Source: Acidimicrobiia bacterium (GTDB lineage: Bacteria > Actinomycetota > Acidimicrobiia > IMCC26256 > JAOSJL01). Taken from it: DNA of 64,000 nt. Below the pieces are notes generated by a model. The model made no database searches, was not told the DNA's origin, and was given only the letters and a program-made list of their open reading frames with translations. Position numbers and translations under genes: made by a program. Positions 1 to 9,021 of the stretch are shown one piece after another; within the stretch, counting starts at the first letter, position 1; each line of letters starts with the position of its first letter. The stretch lies in contig JAOSJL010000001.1 in NCBI GenBank assembly GCA_027494115.1, positions 2,849,937-2,913,936 of the forward strand, written 5' to 3'.

Positions 1-1746
1 CGCCGCGACGGTGTCGAACTGGAGATGAACCCGTACTGCCGACGCGCGGTGTCGAAGGCGTGTGAACTGGCGGAGACGACCGGCGGTGAGGTCGTGGTCG
101 TGACGCTCGGGCCTCCCAGCGCCGAGGACACGTTGCGTGAGGCGATCGCGTGGGGCCAGGCGCTCGGGACGACGATCCGTGGCGTGCTCGTGACCGATCC
201 CGCCTTCGCCGGCTCCGACACACTCGCCACGGCACGCGCCATCTCACGCGCGCTCGAGAGCGAGGGGCGATTCGACCTGATCCTGGCGGGCCGCAACTCC
301 GTCGATGCCGACACCGGTCAGGTGGGTCCCGAGGTCGCGGAGCTGATGGGCCTTCCTTTCCTGACGGGCGTGAAGAGCGTCGAGCTCGACGGCAGGGGGC
401 TCGACGCGCACTGCGAGCACGATGACGGAATCGTTCGCGCTCGGGTGCAGCTCCCCGCCGTCTGCTCGGTCGCCGAGCGACTCTGCGATCCCTGCAAGGT
501 CGATCCTGCGGGGCGAGCGGCGGTCGATGCGGTGCACATCTCCACCGTCAGCGCTGACGACCTCGGGCCCGGCCCGTGGGGCGCCGCCGCGAGCCCCACA
601 CGGGTCGGTGACGTCCGCCTACTGGAGGTGGCCCGCGAGGGTCGTCGCCTCGAGGGGCCGGTCCACGATCAGGTGGAGGACGCCGTCGCAGCCCTCGAGG
701 CTCGCGGCGCATTCGACACCACGACGAGACCCCCGACCACTGTCGTACCTGCGACCGGCGGCGACGGTCCCGTCACGGCCGTACTCGGCGAACCCGACCG
801 GCATCGCGAGACGGCCGAGTTGCTCGGTGCGGCCGCGCGCCTGGCGGCAGATACCGGCGGCTCCACCGCTCTTCTCGACGTCACGCCGGAGGGCCTGCTC
901 GACGTCAGCACCGCAGGTGCCGAACCGGCGGCAGGCCGCCCGATGTTCGGGAACCAGGGCGCCGACCGCGTCGTGGAGTTGGTCGGCTCCACCGCCGAAG
1001 ACGACGTGGCTGACGTCGCCGCGCACTGGACGGCGACCACGGCACCGTGGGCGCTGCTGGCACCGAGTACGGCGTGGGGTCGCGAGGTCGCGAGCCGGAT
1101 CGCCGCCCGGGTGGGCGGCGGCCTCACCGGCGACGCCGTGGAACTCGACGTGATCGACGGTCGACTCCGCGCGTGGAAGCCGGCGTTCGGCGGGCAACTC
1201 GTCGCTGCCATCACGGCCACCTCCGAGATTCAGCTCGTGACAGTGCGCGCCGGCGTCCTCCCCCTTCCCGCTGCGCGCACAGTGACGCCCGAGGTCGAAC
1301 GGATCGCGATTCCACACCGCGGTCGTGTCGACGTGCTCGCACGCACCCGCGACGACGACATCGAGACGCTCGCTCTGGCCGAGGTCGTGATCGGCGTCGG
1401 CCAGGCCGTCGAACCCGACGAGTACCCGCTGCTCGACCCGCTGCTCGACGCCCTCGGCGCAGAACTCGGCGCTACGCGGAAGGTGACCGACCGGGGGTGG
1501 CTCCCCCGTGCCCGTCAGATCGGCATCACGGGTCGCGCCATCGCGCCACGTCTCTACATAGGGATCGGGCTCTCGGGGAAGTTCAACCACTCCGTCGGAA
1601 TCCGGGCGGCGGGCACCGTCGTCGGCGTCAACCCCGATCCCGACGCCCCGATACACGAGCACTGCGACCTGTCGCTCACCGCCGACTGGCGGGAGGCCGT
1701 GCCTCTGCTCGCGGCCACCGTCGACAGCCGATCTTCGGCAACCTGA
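1..1746 (+). CDS. Fused electron transfer flavoprotein (EtfB-EtfA), 5' end outside window
   Basis: The reading frame is open from base 1, ahead of the first ATG at 25, so the true start lies upstream. The first ~190 residues are EtfB-like, with the NPYC segment and a DADTGQVGPEVAEL stretch typical of the AMP/FAD-binding beta subunit. After a linker the protein continues as EtfA, ending in the FAD-binding C-terminus (ITGRAIAPRLYIGIGLSG, then the VGVNPDPDAPI strand). ETF carries electrons from acyl-CoA and other dehydrogenases to the quinone pool; here both chains are one polypeptide. The natural electron donor cannot be read from the sequence; an acyl-CoA dehydrogenase lies 30 kb away at 31976-33141. 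The gene is followed convergently by the DoxX gene only 8 b later. Family assignment is firm; function as a single-chain ETF is inferred. Confidence 0.88.
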   Translation, partial: RRDGVELEMNPYCRRAVSKACELAETTGGEVVVVTLGPPSAEDTLREAIAWGQALGTTIRGVLVTDPAFAGSDTLATARAISRALESEGRFDLILAGRNSVDADTGQVGPEVAELMGLPFLTGVKSVELDGRGLDAHCEHDDGIVRARVQLPAVCSVAERLCDPCKVDPAGRAAVDAVHISTVSADDLGPGPWGAAASPTRVGDVRLLEVAREGRRLEGPVHDQVEDAVAALEARGAFDTTTRPPTTVVPATGGDGPVTAVLGEPDRHRETAELLGAAARLAADTGGSTALLDVTPEGLLDVSTAGAEPAAGRPMFGNQGADRVVELVGSTAEDDVADVAAHWTATTAPWALLAPSTAWGREVASRIAARVGGGLTGDAVELDVIDGRLRAWKPAFGGQLVAAITATSEIQLVTVRAGVLPLPAARTVTPEVERIAIPHRGRVDVLARTRDDDIETLALAEVVIGVGQAVEPDEYPLLDPLLDALGAELGATRKVTDRGWLPRARQIGITGRAIAPRLYIGIGLSGKFNHSVGIRAAGTVVGVNPDPDAPIHEHCDLSLTADWREAVPLLAATVDSRSSAT

Positions 1747-1754
1747 CTCCGCTC

Positions 1755-2288
1755 CTACTGGTCGCCGGCCACCATCGGAGGGTCCGGACGCCAGAACACG
1801 AGCATGAGAAGTGTGGCCGCACCCACGCCGCCCAGGAGAGCGACCAGGAATCCGGCCCACGCGTCGATGTGCACGTCGATCGCCTCGTCGAGCGACCACT
1901 CTCCGGCTCCCGTGGCACCCAGTGCCGCCGCGGCGACCATCAGGAAGAGCACGTACTCGTAGCCCTCACCCGGGCGGAAGATGAAGAAGCCGTTCTTCAG
2001 GTGGTTGGTGATGAGCGCCACGAAGAGCACGCCGATCACGCCCGCGGCGGCGAGAGGAGTCAACAGACCTGCCAGGAGCATCGCGCCGACCCCCAGCTCG
2101 GTGAGGCTCGCCAACCAGGCGTGCAGGATCCCCGGACGCATGCCGAGGCTGTCGAACCACCCCGCCGTTCCCGTGATCTTCCCCCCGCCGAAGATGTGGT
2201 TCCAGCCGTGGGCGACCATGATCAGCCCGAGGCCGCAGCGCAGCACGAGCAGACCCCAGTTCAGACCGTCGACGTCGAAGGTGTCCAT
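1755..2288 (-). CDS. DoxX family membrane protein
   Basis: 177 residues with four predicted membrane segments. The first helix has the DoxX signature LRCGLGLIMVAHGWNHIFGG, followed by a second helix after a GWF-DSLGMRPG segment. DoxX-type proteins are small integral membrane proteins often linked to redox or thiosulfate/quinone chemistry; the substrate of this one is unknown. It starts at an ATG with GGGAGC eight bases upstream and is single-gene and convergent with the ETF gene. The C-terminus after the fourth helix (RPDPPMVAGDQ) is short and cytosolic. Confidence 0.85.
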   Translation of the reverse strand: MDTFDVDGLNWGLLVLRCGLGLIMVAHGWNHIFGGGKITGTAGWFDSLGMRPGILHAWLASLTELGVGAMLLAGLLTPLAAAGVIGVLFVALITNHLKNGFFIFRPGEGYEYVLFLMVAAAALGATGAGEWSLDEAIDVHIDAWAGFLVALLGGVGAATLLMLVFWRPDPPMVAGDQ

Positions 2289-2385
2289 GGCGTGCTCCCC
2301 CGGATGGTCGGTGTGCCACCCTTGCCTGCCACTGGCACCGGGGGCAATTCAGCGACACCTCGAGCGATCGTGTCGGGCCGACACC

Positions 2386-2598
2386 TCATCCGGCCGCGTC
2401 GAAGTAGCGCAGTTCCGGCAGCATCCCGGCACTCGACAGAGCGCGCAGACCCCGCGCCTCGGCGGCGTCGAACACGACCGCCTCACCCGGTTCCCGGTTC
2501 ACGACGAACCGCACGAGGCAGTCGTCGCACGCCGAGGTCCCCTGCATGACGCACGTGTCGCAATCGATCTTCGTGACGTGTTCTTGCCTGTGTTCCAT
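2386..2598 (-). CDS. Small Cys-rich protein, unknown function
   Basis: 70 residues. The N-terminus has a compact cysteine set, CDTC-VMQGTSAC-DDC, i.e. two CxxC pairs about ten residues apart, which would suit a zinc or iron-sulfur site. The rest is a short alpha/beta tail (EAVVFDAAEARGLRALSSAG). From memory, similar small proteins occur across Actinobacteria without an assigned role. It is divergently arranged with the TreT-like gene (98-102 b shared promoter region). No function is claimed. Confidence 0.6.
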   Translation of the reverse strand: MEHRQEHVTKIDCDTCVMQGTSACDDCLVRFVVNREPGEAVVFDAAEARGLRALSSAGMLPELRYFDAAG

Positions 2599-2699
2599 GA
2601 GAAGAGTGTCGCTGCCGGGTATGACAGCAACCCCGGATTCCCGACGACACCGGGTAGATTCTCAACCTTGGCGAGGACGTACCGATCTACGGGAGCGTG

Positions 2700-4130
2700 A
2701 TGACACGGATCCAGGAAGTCCACCTCCAGGGCCTCGACCCCGAGCGCCTTGCCCCGATCATCGGACCGGAACGCGCCGAACGGTTCCGGGAGATCGCGAG
2801 CCTGGCGCGTGAGAAGCTCGCCGGCCGGAGGATCCTGAACGTGAACTCCACCGCCACCGGCGGCGGAGTCGCCGAGATGCTCCAGACGCTGCTGGCGTAT
2901 GTGCGCGGCGTGGGCATCGATGCTCCGTGGGCCGTCATCCACGGCACACCCGAGTTCTTCGCCGTCACCAAGCGGATCCACAACGGACTGCACCGCTCGC
3001 CGGGAGACGGCGGGGAGCTCGGTGCCGCCGAACACGAGGTCTACGACGAGGTCACCGCCGAGAACGCAGCGCAGCTCCGCGAACTCGTTCGACCCGGCGA
3101 CATCGTGCTGCTCCACGACCCCCAAACGGCCGGACTGGTCGTGCCCATGCAACAGGTGGGCGCGTTCGTGGTCTGGCGCTGCCACGTGGGTAGCGACGAT
3201 CACAACGATTGTGTGGAGCGGTCGTGGGAGTTCCTCCACCCCTATCTCGAAAGCGCCGACCGCTTCGTCTTCACCCGTGAGCACTTCGCTCCCGAGTGGG
3301 CGAACGACGGGCGCCTCGCCATCATCCCGCCGTCGATCGACCCCTTCTCCCCCAAGAACCAGGACATGACGCCTGAGGTGGCACACGCGATCCTCCGCGA
3401 TACCGGGCTCCTCAGCGGCGTCGACAACGGAAGCGTCAGCACGTTCACGCGACGCGACGGGTCTCCGGGCCGCGTCGATCGCCACGCCGACATCCTCCAG
3501 ACGGGCCCGCCACCCGACGTCGACGAGCGCCTGGTCGTGCAGGTGTCCCGCTGGGACCGGCTGAAGGACATGCTCGGCGTCATGGAGGGATTCGAACGCC
3601 ACGTCGTCGGCAACAGCGGCGCCCATCTGATTCTGGCAGGACCGAACGTGAGCGGCGTGACCGACGATCCGGAGGGCGCCGAGGTACTCGACGAATGCGT
3701 CGAAGCGTGGCGGGAGTTCCCCCATGCGGCACGCACCCGGATCCACCTGGCCTGTCTCCCGATGGCCGACGTCGACGAGAACGCCGCCATCGTGAACGCG
3801 CTCCAGCGACACGCCGACATCGTGGTTCAGAAGAGCCTCGCCGAGGGCTTCGGCCTCACGGTCTCCGAGGCCCTGTGGAAGGCACGACCGTTCGTGGGCA
3901 CCCGCGTCGGCGGCATTCCCGACCAGGTGACAGACGGCGAGGACGGCCTGCTCATCGACGACGGCACCGACCTTGCTGCGTTCGGTCGTGCCGTCATGCT
4001 CCTCCTGACGGACCGGGAGTACGCGGCGCGTCTGGGCCGAAACGCCCACGAGCGGGCGCGGCGCGACTTCCTCGGCGATCGGCACCTCGCCCAGTACGCA
4101 GCGCTCTTCGACGACCTGGACACCCGCTGA
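2700..4130 (+). CDS. treT: Trehalose synthase (TreT-like) GT4 glycosyltransferase
   Basis: About 476 residues, the usual length for TreT, which joins NDP-glucose and glucose to make trehalose. The N-terminal Rossmann domain opens with LNVNSTATGGGVAEML, the loop that holds the donor in this family. The second domain has the GT4 EX7E motif in LAEGFGLTVSEALWKARP followed by VGTRVGGIPDQV. An IPPSIDPFSPKN segment lies near residue 215. ATG at 2700 is preferred over GTG at 2697 because GGAG at 2692-2695 is then four rather than one base away. Trehalose would act as compatible solute or stress protectant. Related GT4 enzymes with other acceptors cannot be excluded. Confidence 0.8.
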   Translation: MTRIQEVHLQGLDPERLAPIIGPERAERFREIASLAREKLAGRRILNVNSTATGGGVAEMLQTLLAYVRGVGIDAPWAVIHGTPEFFAVTKRIHNGLHRSPGDGGELGAAEHEVYDEVTAENAAQLRELVRPGDIVLLHDPQTAGLVVPMQQVGAFVVWRCHVGSDDHNDCVERSWEFLHPYLESADRFVFTREHFAPEWANDGRLAIIPPSIDPFSPKNQDMTPEVAHAILRDTGLLSGVDNGSVSTFTRRDGSPGRVDRHADILQTGPPPDVDERLVVQVSRWDRLKDMLGVMEGFERHVVGNSGAHLILAGPNVSGVTDDPEGAEVLDECVEAWREFPHAARTRIHLACLPMADVDENAAIVNALQRHADIVVQKSLAEGFGLTVSEALWKARPFVGTRVGGIPDQVTDGEDGLLIDDGTDLAAFGRAVMLLLTDREYAARLGRNAHERARRDFLGDRHLAQYAALFDDLDTR

Positions 4131-4184
4131 GCAAAGGCCCGCCCAAGGCCTGGGTGGAGGCCGTTCAGCCGAGACGTTCCATCG

Positions 4185-4589
4185 TCACGTCCGCCTCCGA
4201 GCCGCCTCCTCGCAGGCATCCACGATGTCGCGCGGGTCGTCGCTGTGCACGGTGGCGGTGGCGTGGCGCTCGAAGGGATTCAACGCCGGTGTTCCCGCCA
4301 CGACGAGCGGAAGCCCCTCCCGAAGTGAGCACGTGATTCCGATCTCGGTCACAGCGGGCTTGGAGCGGGGCAGGGCTCGCATGTCGAGCACCACATCGAC
4401 CGAACCTCCAGCGAGGGGGCAGGATCCACCCTCGGTGAGCCCTGCACATGGGAACGCGGCTGCGTCGGGCTCGTGGCAACTGAGCACGCGATGGCCGGCG
4501 GCGGCGAGCTCGGCACTCACCAGATCTGCGACACCGGGATCCGCCTCCACGACCAGGACGCCCAGCGGATCCGGATGCGTCACGATCAC
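4185..4589 (-). CDS. Degenerate receiver-like protein, unknown function (paralogue of 13486-13950)
   Basis: 134 residues from a GTG that overlaps the stop of the upstream membrane protein gene (GTGA), so it is the last gene of the molybdoenzyme operon. The fold pattern is that of a response-regulator receiver: strand LGVLVVEADP, helix, strand HRVLSCHEPD, then VDVVLDMRA where the phospho-acceptor strand should be, then LPLVVAGTP and a final helix. Two cysteines sit in the loop before the third strand (FPCAGLTEGGSCPL). The same layout, including a Cys pair, occurs in the protein at 13486-13950, on the other side of the operon. No output domain is present. A role in redox sensing or enzyme maturation is only inferred from position. 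Confidence 0.55.
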   Translation of the reverse strand: MIVTHPDPLGVLVVEADPGVADLVSAELAAAGHRVLSCHEPDAAAFPCAGLTEGGSCPLAGGSVDVVLDMRALPRSKPAVTEIGITCSLREGLPLVVAGTPALNPFERHATATVHSDDPRDIVDACEEAARRRT

Positions 4590-5566
4590 GCCTCCAGGGC
4601 GGCCGCCGATGTTTCATCCGCGTCGGCCGACCGCCGGCGCGTACACGTCAGGTACACGAACAGTGAGAGACCTGCCACGACCAGGCCCGACTGATACGTA
4701 CTGTGGAGTCCCACCGCACCGACAAACAGGAGAACGAGGGCCCAGGCGTCGAACCGACGGCCGAGGCGGTAGGCCGTGACGATCGCGATGACGACGCCGG
4801 CGACAGCGATGCCGTACAGCGGCGACGGAAAGTAACCGGCGAGACCGAAGTTCCACAGCGTGAGGATCTTGACCGTGGCACCGTTGCCGATCATCGCACC
4901 TGCCACCAGCACCCCTGCGGCGGCTCCGAACCACACGGCGCGCCGCGACGGGCGGACTCCGATGATCAGGGGTGCGCTCGCTGCGGCGGCGAGAGCGAGG
5001 CCCTCACCCAGGTAGAGAAGACGCGCCCCGTCGACGGTGGGACCTCCCTCGGCGGCGACCTGCTGCGCGAGGGAGTGTGCGGCGACTGCCAGAAATGCTG
5101 CCCCGAAGAGGAGCAGCGGAACGGACGAGATTCCGCGGCCTGACGCCGCGGTCCACACCAGGACCGCCACGCAGGTTCCCACGAGCACGGTCGTGGTCAC
5201 CGTGTCGATCAGTTCGAGACGTGCCGCCGCGGCCGTCACACCGAAGACGGCGGTGGCGGCCGCCGCTGTGCGGGCCTGCGGGTCGACGCGGCGAGCGAGC
5301 TCGACAACGAGAACCGACAGGGCGGCGATGAGAAGAACGGCCGCGAGATGAAAGGTGAATCGGCCGAGAACAGCGGCCACGCGGTAGGTGCCGGCGAGGA
5401 ACTCCAACGCGGGGATGTGGATGGCCGTGCGGGTGAACAGGCGCAGAATCATGAGTTCCGCCACGACCGCAGGAACGGTCAATCCGAAGACGAGCGGGAC
5501 GACATCCCGGTGTGTGAGCGCCGCCGACCGACGAGCGGGAGTGAGCCGCTCCGCCACAACGCTCAC
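4586..5566 (-). CDS. Polytopic membrane protein of the molybdoenzyme operon, unknown function
   Basis: 326 residues with about nine or ten hydrophobic helices and few charged loops. The start is GTG at 5566, overlapping the stop of the gamma-subunit gene (GTGA). A longer open frame to 5743 would run back through the gamma gene and was rejected. No haem-ligand pattern such as paired helix histidines is obvious, although single His residues occur in HLAAVL and AAHSLAQQ. Position directly after the gamma subunit suggests a membrane anchor, quinone/cytochrome link or assembly factor for the complex; this is inference. The family is not recognised. Confidence 0.6.
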   Translation of the reverse strand: MSVVAERLTPARRSAALTHRDVVPLVFGLTVPAVVAELMILRLFTRTAIHIPALEFLAGTYRVAAVLGRFTFHLAAVLLIAALSVLVVELARRVDPQARTAAAATAVFGVTAAAARLELIDTVTTTVLVGTCVAVLVWTAASGRGISSVPLLLFGAAFLAVAAHSLAQQVAAEGGPTVDGARLLYLGEGLALAAAASAPLIIGVRPSRRAVWFGAAAGVLVAGAMIGNGATVKILTLWNFGLAGYFPSPLYGIAVAGVVIAIVTAYRLGRRFDAWALVLLFVGAVGLHSTYQSGLVVAGLSLFVYLTCTRRRSADADETSAAALEA

Positions 5567-6558
5567 GACGATCTCCGCATGCCCCCACGGGCGATCGCGA
5601 TCACCACCGCGGCCAACATGACCGCCACGAGCGGAATGATCCACCCGGATCCGGCCCCGGGCACGGTGTCGTTGCTCAGGGCGAGAGTGGCGAAGGCAGA
5701 GACCGATTTCAGACCGTTTCGCTCCTCGTTGGCACCGTCCCACACGGCGAATGCCATGTCGGTCGCTTCACCCATCCTGAAGCTGGGCTCGCCACCGGCG
5801 GTCGACGACAGCTCCCGGCGGAGCACCACGGTCCACCCCTGGTCGTCGTGCTCGCCATGGCCGGCAACAGCCTGATCCTCGGCAGGTCCGATCGTCCCGA
5901 ATCCTTCGGCCAGGAGGTTCTGCACGGCTCCGGCGTCCTCGGCGTCGAAGGGATTCCCCACCACACGCGCGGGGTAGTCCTCGTTCGCGGTCTCGGGAAC
6001 GTCGACGACCGTGTTGGGGCGGATCTCGTCCATCGTGTCGGGAGGTCCGGCATCGGAGTCGGCCCGCCACTGCCAGATGTTCACACCGGAGCTGGCCTGG
6101 CCCATGCAGACCGCCGGCACCGTCGCGGCGGCAACCGAGGGGAACTGCACCGCCACGGCATCCGAGAACGCCTCCGGCGCTCCGGTCCCGACATCGCTGG
6201 TGGAGTCGGGCCAGGTGACACGCAGGTACAGCGACTCGTCGTCGTGCAGCGCCTGGACCGTGACGGCCGTCACGGATCCACCTCCGAACGGGTAGCTCGT
6301 CTGTTGTGCCGTGAGCGGAAGCTCCGTCTCGGGCACTCGGTCCCACGCTCCGTCGCCGGGATCCAGGCCGAGATCGGCTTCGGTTCTCAGAGCCGAGATC
6401 CCGGTGGTCTGCGACGTGGCGGGATTGGCGTCGAGAATCTGGAGAGTCGCTGCCGCGACGACCGCGGCCGCCAATACGAGCACCATCCCGACGCGCCGCG
6501 TCAGGAGGTTCCGTGTACCGGCCACGCTCGAGACATCCACGTCAGAATGAGAGGTCAT
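5563..6558 (-). CDS. Haem-b gamma subunit of type II DMSO-reductase-family complex (EbdC/DdhC/SerC-like)
   Basis: 331 residues from an ATG overlapping the chaperone gene's stop (ATGA). An N-terminal membrane segment (VGMVLVLAAAVVAAATLQIL) precedes an exported beta-rich domain with ALHDDESLYLRVTWPDSTSD, the hallmark of the ethylbenzene-dehydrogenase gamma family, which binds one haem b by a Met and a Lys or His. FSDAVAVQFP and CMGQASSGVNIWQWRAD match the core of that fold. A C-terminal helix (GWIIPLVAVMLAAVVIAIA) anchors it to the membrane, unlike soluble EbdC. It would pass electrons between the beta-subunit clusters and a membrane or periplasmic carrier. Family assignment is good; haem ligands are not certain. 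Confidence 0.8.
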   Translation of the reverse strand: MTSHSDVDVSSVAGTRNLLTRRVGMVLVLAAAVVAAATLQILDANPATSQTTGISALRTEADLGLDPGDGAWDRVPETELPLTAQQTSYPFGGGSVTAVTVQALHDDESLYLRVTWPDSTSDVGTGAPEAFSDAVAVQFPSVAAATVPAVCMGQASSGVNIWQWRADSDAGPPDTMDEIRPNTVVDVPETANEDYPARVVGNPFDAEDAGAVQNLLAEGFGTIGPAEDQAVAGHGEHDDQGWTVVLRRELSSTAGGEPSFRMGEATDMAFAVWDGANEERNGLKSVSAFATLALSNDTVPGAGSGWIIPLVAVMLAAVVIAIARGGMRRSS

Positions 6559-7361
6559 CGTGTCTCCCCCAGTTCGACCCATGTACCCTCCGGGGATTCT
6601 CCGGGGGTCGCGGTCACCTCGACGCCGCACATCTCCGACGCTCCACACGAGTCGTCCTCGGGTGGCGGTTGGGGTTGCGGTTCCTCGAGATCCTCTACCG
6701 GGGTGACGCCCGCAGCGCTCAGATCGGCGAGCAGCCAGGCTTCGAGGGCGCGGGCGATGGCGACGTACGGACCGTCGTGGGCGGCCACCGCCACGCGACG
6801 GGCGAACCCGGGCGCCCAACACCCGAGATGCTCGGAGAGGAATCTGTCCTGGGTGCGACGGCACTCCTCGACAGCGTCGGCGTCGAGGTGTTCGAGGGCG
6901 TACGCCTCTTTCTCGGTCATGAAGGCCATGAACTCGAGCTCGGTGCCGATGTGGTCGGGGCGCTCGCGCTCCCGGCCGCCGACCTGCAGCCCATGGGCAC
7001 GGTAGAAACCGGCGACGTCGGCCATCACGCTCGTCTGACGGAAGACATCAGTACCGGAAAACGCGCTCTCGTACGGCGGGCAGTCCATGGGCTCGATGTG
7101 CGTGAAGAGGTTCCCGTGATGAATGCGCAGTTCGTCGAGCGGAAGACGACGGGCCTCGAGGGCGTCGCGTAGCAGCCGGTCCAGCTCGTCGTCGCCGGTC
7201 TCGAGGCCCGCCAGAACAGGTGCGAGGCTCTCCTCGATCTCGGAAACACTGTCCTTGGTCGGGAAGGCGAGGCCGACCGCGAGGAACCCGTAGACGGCGC
7301 TGCGGCCGATCGCGGTGGCGACCTCGGGTGAGGCGTCCGCTGTCCGGGTGGCCGTGGTCAT
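6555..7361 (-). CDS. TorD/DmsD-type molybdoenzyme assembly chaperone
   Basis: 268 residues, almost all helical. Family marks are the N-terminal YGFLAVGLAFPT, the LRIHHGNLFTH segment, then MDCPPYESAF followed by the DVFRQTSVMADVAGFYRAHG run and the ELEFMAFMTEKEAYA helix, as in NarJ/TorD-type chaperones that bind the Tat signal of the catalytic subunit and help insert the cofactor. The last 40 residues are Pro/Glu-rich with two cysteines (DDSCGASEMCG). It lies between the beta and gamma genes in the same operon, as in Ddh, Ser and Ebd clusters. The dedicated client is therefore the alpha subunit at 9018-12535. Confidence 0.85.
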   Translation of the reverse strand: MTTATRTADASPEVATAIGRSAVYGFLAVGLAFPTKDSVSEIEESLAPVLAGLETGDDELDRLLRDALEARRLPLDELRIHHGNLFTHIEPMDCPPYESAFSGTDVFRQTSVMADVAGFYRAHGLQVGGRERERPDHIGTELEFMAFMTEKEAYALEHLDADAVEECRRTQDRFLSEHLGCWAPGFARRVAVAAHDGPYVAIARALEAWLLADLSAAGVTPVEDLEEPQPQPPPEDDSCGASEMCGVEVTATPGESPEGTWVELGETR

Positions 7362-7378
7362 CGTCGTCCTCCTCTCAC

Positions 7379-8641
7379 CTAGATGGAGTTGATCTTGCCG
7401 GGACGTTCGCTCACCGGCTCCTGGACGTTGACGCGCACGATCTCGGCGCCTGTGCTGTCGTAGCCGATCACCGTGTCGTCGAAGAGGTCGACGGCTTCTC
7501 CGTTGACGTTGATCTCGTCGAACTTCGGGCCGCGCTCTATGTCGTAGGAGAAGACGATCCTGCGGCTCGCCCGGAAGAGCTGGAGAATCGCGAGCAGGCG
7601 CCGGCTCGGCTTCGTGTACCGGTCGATCGCCTGCTGCGCGCCGGGCCCGAACATCTGCTCGAGGTACGGACGCGGCACCCAGCGTGGCGGGATGTAGTAC
7701 ACGTTGGGCTGCGTGCCGAACTGTGGGTAGAGCGGGAGCGCCACCTTCTCCTCGTGCACCATGTAGTAGAGCGGGTTTTTCGGGTCATCGGCCCACGATC
7801 CGTCCTCGTTCGTCTTCACGAGGCCCTGGAGGCGGATCTTGCCGACACAGGCGGCCATGCAGCGGGTCTCGGTCGGAACGCCACCCGTGAGCGGATCGGT
7901 CCCCTCGATCCGCGGGTAGCAGGCGATGCACTTCTCGGTGGTCCGCGTCGTCGGGCGGTACATCGTCTTCTTGTAGGGGCACGCCTCGACGCACTTGCGG
8001 TAGCCGCGGCACCTCTCCTGATCCACGAGCACGATGCCGTCTTCGGGACGCTTGTAGATGGCGTTGCGCGGGCACGCTGCCAGGCATCCCGGGTAGGTGC
8101 AGTGGTTGCAGATGCGCTGGAGATAGAAGAACCAGCCCTCGTGTTCCGGGAGGGTGACGCCCTGCTTCGGGAACGTCGTGGCGTGGTCCTCGAAGGCGTT
8201 GGGTGCCTTCCACTCCTCCTCGGTGGGGATGTAACCCGTCACGGTGGCCTCGCCCGCCACGGTGCCGTCTGCACCTCGCTTGGCGTCGGCCGACTCGAAG
8301 ATCGTCGTGCCGTCGAAGCGACCGTAGGGAGCCTTCGGCGTACCGTCGCCCCCGCCCGCGTTCCAGGTCTGGCCACCGGGGTTCGCGGCCTCGAGGAGCT
8401 CGAGGGTCTTGACGTCCCAGTTCTGCGGGTAGCCGCCATAGGGTTTGGTCTCGACGTTGTTCCACCACATCAGCTCCTGGCCCGGTGCGAAGGTCCACGT
8501 CGACTTGCAGGCCATCGAACAGGTCTGGCATCCGATACAGCGGTTGATGTTGAACACCGCGGCGAACTGCCGTTCGGTCTGGCCGGCCTCGTGGACGTAT
8601 TCCATGTCCCGACCCAGCTGCCAGTTGTGGACCTGCGGCAT
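7379..8641 (-). CDS. Iron-sulfur beta subunit of Nar/Nxr-type molybdoenzyme
   Basis: 420 residues with four cysteine groups for four clusters. The first is CIGCQTCSMACKSTW with the following GQELMWWNNVETKPYG, characteristic of NarH/NxrB. The second is CNHCTYPGCLAACP. The third is CRGYRKCVEACPYKK, with Tyr instead of the Trp that marks the 3Fe-4S site of E. coli NarH. The fourth is CIACYPRIEG plus CMAACVGK. These carry electrons between the Mo centre and the haem-b gamma subunit. No signal peptide is present, so it would be exported as a complex on the Tat signal of the alpha subunit. Its stop-side neighbour, 17 b away, is the chaperone gene. The sequence is closest by eye to Nxr/Pcr/Ser-type beta subunits. 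Confidence 0.9.
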   Translation of the reverse strand: MPQVHNWQLGRDMEYVHEAGQTERQFAAVFNINRCIGCQTCSMACKSTWTFAPGQELMWWNNVETKPYGGYPQNWDVKTLELLEAANPGGQTWNAGGGDGTPKAPYGRFDGTTIFESADAKRGADGTVAGEATVTGYIPTEEEWKAPNAFEDHATTFPKQGVTLPEHEGWFFYLQRICNHCTYPGCLAACPRNAIYKRPEDGIVLVDQERCRGYRKCVEACPYKKTMYRPTTRTTEKCIACYPRIEGTDPLTGGVPTETRCMAACVGKIRLQGLVKTNEDGSWADDPKNPLYYMVHEEKVALPLYPQFGTQPNVYYIPPRWVPRPYLEQMFGPGAQQAIDRYTKPSRRLLAILQLFRASRRIVFSYDIERGPKFDEINVNGEAVDLFDDTVIGYDSTGAEIVRVNVQEPVSERPGKINSI

Positions 8642-9021
8642 CAGGACTCCCCTCCGACGACGTCCTCCGCCCAGACGGGTTCACTGAGCTCACGCTCGAC
8701 GGGCTCGGGCCCGAAGACCGCGACGATCTGTTCCTCGACGAAGTCCGCCCCGCGGCGTGCTGCCACGTCGTGGGTACCCTGGAACTCCTCGGCACCGAAG
8801 AGCTGGCGGATCCGCGTGGCGGGCCATCCCATGAGGGCGTAGTCCTCGATCATGCAGCGCACGACCGCGGCGTCGGCGTCGACCCCCGGTGCCACCGGGA
8901 AGCGCACGCCGACGAGCTCGTAGGGGTCGTCGGACTCGAGCGACTTGTCGCTGCCCGCGTCGACGGGCATCGAACGGTCGACACGGCCCAAGAACTCGAC
9001 GGGGGCGGTGTGCATCCTCAA
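8641..9021 (-). CDS. Small conserved-looking subunit between alpha and beta genes, unknown function
   Basis: 126 residues, from an ATG overlapping the end of the alpha gene, and ending at the first base of the beta gene, so it is translationally coupled to both. It is soluble and acidic, with no cysteine cluster (one Cys in VVRCMIEDYALMGWPATRI). Two segments look structured: RFPVAPGVDADAAVVRCMIE and HDVAARRGADFVEEQIVAVF. No family is recognised. The tight placement inside a catalytic operon suggests an extra structural subunit or a maturation factor; this is inference only. Confidence 0.6.
   Translation of the reverse strand: MRMHTAPVEFLGRVDRSMPVDAGSDKSLESDDPYELVGVRFPVAPGVDADAAVVRCMIEDYALMGWPATRIRQLFGAEEFQGTHDVAARRGADFVEEQIVAVFGPEPVERELSEPVWAEDVVGGES

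Noticed and set aside
4136..4162. A terminator hairpin after TreT (GGCC-CCCA-TGGG-GGCC)
   Set aside because: Arms are interrupted by unequal bulges and the loop is itself palindromic, so pairing is uncertain.
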